A stretch of DNA of 64,000 bases, taken from Doryteuthis pealeii. Taxonomy: Eukaryota; Mollusca; Cephalopoda; Myopsida; Loliginidae. This document shows positions 62,081-64,000 of this stretch, piece after piece; the first letter of the stretch is position 1, and the number at the start of each line of letters is the position of its first letter. The stretch spans positions 88,409,754-88,473,753 of the forward strand of contig CM042157.1 of NCBI GenBank assembly GCA_023376005.1, in the 5' to 3' direction. A program made the position numbers and the translations under genes. The notes beneath the pieces were generated by a model. The model was not told the origin of the DNA and searched no databases. It saw only the letters and a program-made list of their open reading frames with translations.

Positions 62081-62596
62081 TGATATTGTATGCCTTTTCT
62101 TTTACCGGCACTAATAGATATTATGTTATATACTTTCTTACGTCTTACCTGTCGTCTTTCTTCTGCCGGCTTGTTCTTTATCTTCTATTCTTGGTCTGTA
62201 ATATCTTCTAAGGTCCGTCTGGTCTTCTTGTATGGGATTGGGTCTGGTCTCTGTTGGTTTCTTCTTATCAGAATCCTTGGTCATTGTTAGTTTTAGTAAA
62301 TTAAACACAAGACTCGATTTACTTTTATGTACTTATTCATAAACCCCAGACCAGAAAATGCGCGCGGATCTCTACATCTTCTAGCTTGGCTTCTAACTTT
62401 TAACTGACTAATTACTTACTTATTCTTAAACCGGAAGACCTTCTATCGAGGTTCCCGTTCTCACGGTTTATCCCGCAAGCAAGTCAGAGTGAGGTCAAGC
62501 GCGGCACTCACTCTCAAGGCCATCAGCTGACTGATCGCCATAATATTCTGACACTACCTTAAAAAATAATTTAGGTTTAACATAATTATGTAAACA
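62081..62596 (-). mobile_element. Solo LTR, family F (516 bp) with 4-bp TSD
   Basis: Minus strand starts TGTTTACATAATTATG and ends GCATACAATATCA. CTAG lies on both sides (62077-62080 and 62597-62600). Interior order matches family F (CAGAATCCTTGGTCATTG on the plus strand, then the AAACACAAGACTCGATTT poly(A) region). It inserted into a SINE B copy. Confidence 0.85.
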
Positions 62597-62600
62597 CTAG

Positions 62601-62645
62601 TAGAAGAACTCTGATTCAAACTTGTTATACTCTGCTTAATTACTT
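62601..62645 (+). mobile_element. SINE family B, 3' tail after LTR insertion
   Basis: GAACTCTGATTCAAACTTGT and ATACTCTGCTTAATT continue the SINE interrupted at 62080. Confidence 0.65.
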
Positions 62646-63684
62646 ATTAACATCTTCTTCTACAGAGATACTGTCATTTCTTATTCCACCGATGGGCTAA
62701 TCTATTTACGATTGTGCCATCATATTTTTTTGCTATGTTGGCTTCTACTACTGATGACAGCTGAAGCTTCGAGAAAACCTAAGATAACCGATTTTGTGCT
62801 GACCCAGGAGTTCCTTTATATTATGACCAAAAGGTGATAGATGGGGTTTGCAGAGCCGGTTGAAATTAATTAGCCTGTCTAATTAGGGGATTCATTTTAT
62901 GGTGTAATTTCGTAGCCCTTCTCATAGCATATAGTATATATAATATAATATATATATAAAATTATATATAATAATATATATATCCCTCCTTAAATAATAA
63001 GATATTTTCATATATATTATATAATTATATATACATCTGTTAAAAAAATTATTTATCAAATAGATATAATCTTATTAATGGAGATTGTGGTTTTTTTGTA
63101 AAATTATTATAAAAAATTCTATTTAGTCACATACAGGATTTTTTTTATTAAATTAATTATTAATAAAATTGTTTATATAATGTTGACCAATATTAATAAG
63201 AATTAATAATGGTTATATTAAAAAAATAGAGTACAGAAAGAAGTAAGATATAGATAATTGGTTTTATTAAATTGCATATATTAATTGGTGATTAAATGAA
63301 AGTGAGAATCTTAAATAATTAGAAGAACTAAAGTGGCAGTGTAAAAGAGGAGGAACATTGGGGACTTATACGGCTGACAAAATAAAGAGTGGCGACGGAG
63401 AGACAACGTGTACTAACGATCCCTAACGTGGTTACACCCATCATGAAATAAATGACATGTTCAATCATTGCTATAAGCTTTAATGACGACGACCGTTATT
63501 TCCAACCGTAACATTGATTACCCATCCAGATAACTAATTGAAAACAGTACGTCTTCGCTGCTTAACTGTTAATGGCTACGACCGCTGACTAAGATTTAGT
63601 CCTATTTCTGTGAAGAGAGAAGGTAATCAGAGCCCACAGATTGGTACGGTAGGCGCACCAATTCTAGCTGTGTTTACCGCATAA
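62646..63684. other. No assigned feature; AT-rich 62925-63260
   Basis: A CTGATGACAGCTGAAGCTTC string at 62751 looks like a decayed hammerhead core, but the GAAA part has insertions. Confidence 0.4.
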
Positions 63685-64000
63685 TCTCATTGAATAAATG
63701 GAGATTCGCTTCCGTTATGTCTGTAGACAAAACAAACTACGTCACTAGATGTGATACTGTGCACATAATACACCAAAATCGTCATAACAATATAGTGAAT
63801 AATATAGAACTAACAATAACATGAAACAATGACACAATTATAAGACATGATCCTCATTAGTTTTTAAAAAACAGATGTTTAAAATAAATATACAGATGAA
63901 ATCTGGTAAAATTAACCAGGTGAACTTATAACATATTAAATAATAAATAGATATGATCTTCTCAAATTTAATAAACAATATTTAACAGCTTCCATTATTT
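63685..64000 (+). mobile_element. Helitron 5' end, continues past the window
   Basis: TCTCATTGAATAAATGGAGA then TTCGCTTCCG and AACTACGTCACT match the 5' end of the Helitrons at 5966 and 20069 (read on their minus strands). The preceding base is A. The 3' end lies outside the window. Confidence 0.65.

Noticed and set aside
62751..62790. CTGATGACAGCTGAAGCTTCGA motif resembling a hammerhead
   Set aside because: The conserved GAAA is displaced by an insertion (GAGAAAA) and stem I is not found. Too decayed to call.
40000..64000. Downstream exons of the MSRB3-like gene
   Set aside because: I looked for the Cys-rich and GSGWPSF-type segments of the MsrB domain on the + strand and recognised none. 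They may lie beyond the window or in the gap.

Overview
This is animal (metazoan) nuclear DNA, AT-rich and almost entirely non-coding. It is packed with microsatellites, minisatellites, satellites and degraded transposable elements. There is no operon structure, no prokaryotic coding pattern and no CRISPR array. The mix of tRNA-derived SINEs, 5S-derived SINE fragments, several LINE types, Penelope-like retroelement (PLE) ends, Helitrons, hAT-type elements and solo LTRs suggests an invertebrate, perhaps a lophotrochozoan such as a mollusc or cephalopod. That assignment is low-confidence inference. Most open frames in the window are translations of low-complexity repeats and are not genes.

Layout. 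0-5.3 kb: a 60-bp minisatellite, a long TTC tract, GAAA/GATA/GA tracts. 5.8-7.5 kb: a nested SINE, Helitron and LINE insertion, then a solo LTR. 7.8-10 kb: hammerhead-like PLE ends, a TIR element nested in a SINE, and a PLE endonuclease remnant with its downstream ribozyme. 10.3-17.6 kb: SINEs, a duplicated segment, a Helitron, LTR-like blocks and a hammerhead. 17.8-19.8 kb: a 259-bp AT-rich satellite split by a full-length SINE. 20-23 kb: a Helitron and two LINE 3' ends meeting tail to tail at (ATT)n. 24.5-26.3 kb: a TIR element with a telomere-like core, its TIR arrayed as a 60-bp tandem, and an in-frame LINE insertion. 27.4-30 kb: four large inverted repeats between (TA)n tracts, three carrying hammerhead folds. 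30.6-32.5 kb: a 190-bp tandem repeat split by a solo LTR, then a LINE fragment and ATC repeats. 32.6-38 kb: SINEs, an LTR, another LINE RT remnant and a palindrome.

38-48 kb holds the best candidate for a real gene: one exon at about 39.76-39.97 kb that looks like the first coding exon of methionine-R-sulfoxide reductase B3 (MSRB3-like) on the + strand. No later exon was recognised, so the rest of the window would be intron or intergenic. 41.2-42.3 kb has one very complete hammerhead inside an inverted repeat and a 311-bp direct repeat with a hammerhead in each copy, resembling a retrozyme. 48.5-49.7 kb is LTR debris. 50-55 kb has a palindrome, a hAT remnant carrying a 29-bp array, and a 37-bp satellite. 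55-58.5 kb has SINEs, a second TIR element with a telomeric core, and a promoter-like stretch with a splice donor. 59.1-60.9 kb is a pyrimidine tract ending in a 100-N gap. The end of the window has a SINE split by an LTR and the start of another Helitron.

The most notable theme is the density of hammerhead-ribozyme-like folds. I count about a dozen on both strands, mostly at the inner ends of inverted repeats next to (TA)n tracts. One lies just downstream of a recognisable PLE GIY-YIG fragment.
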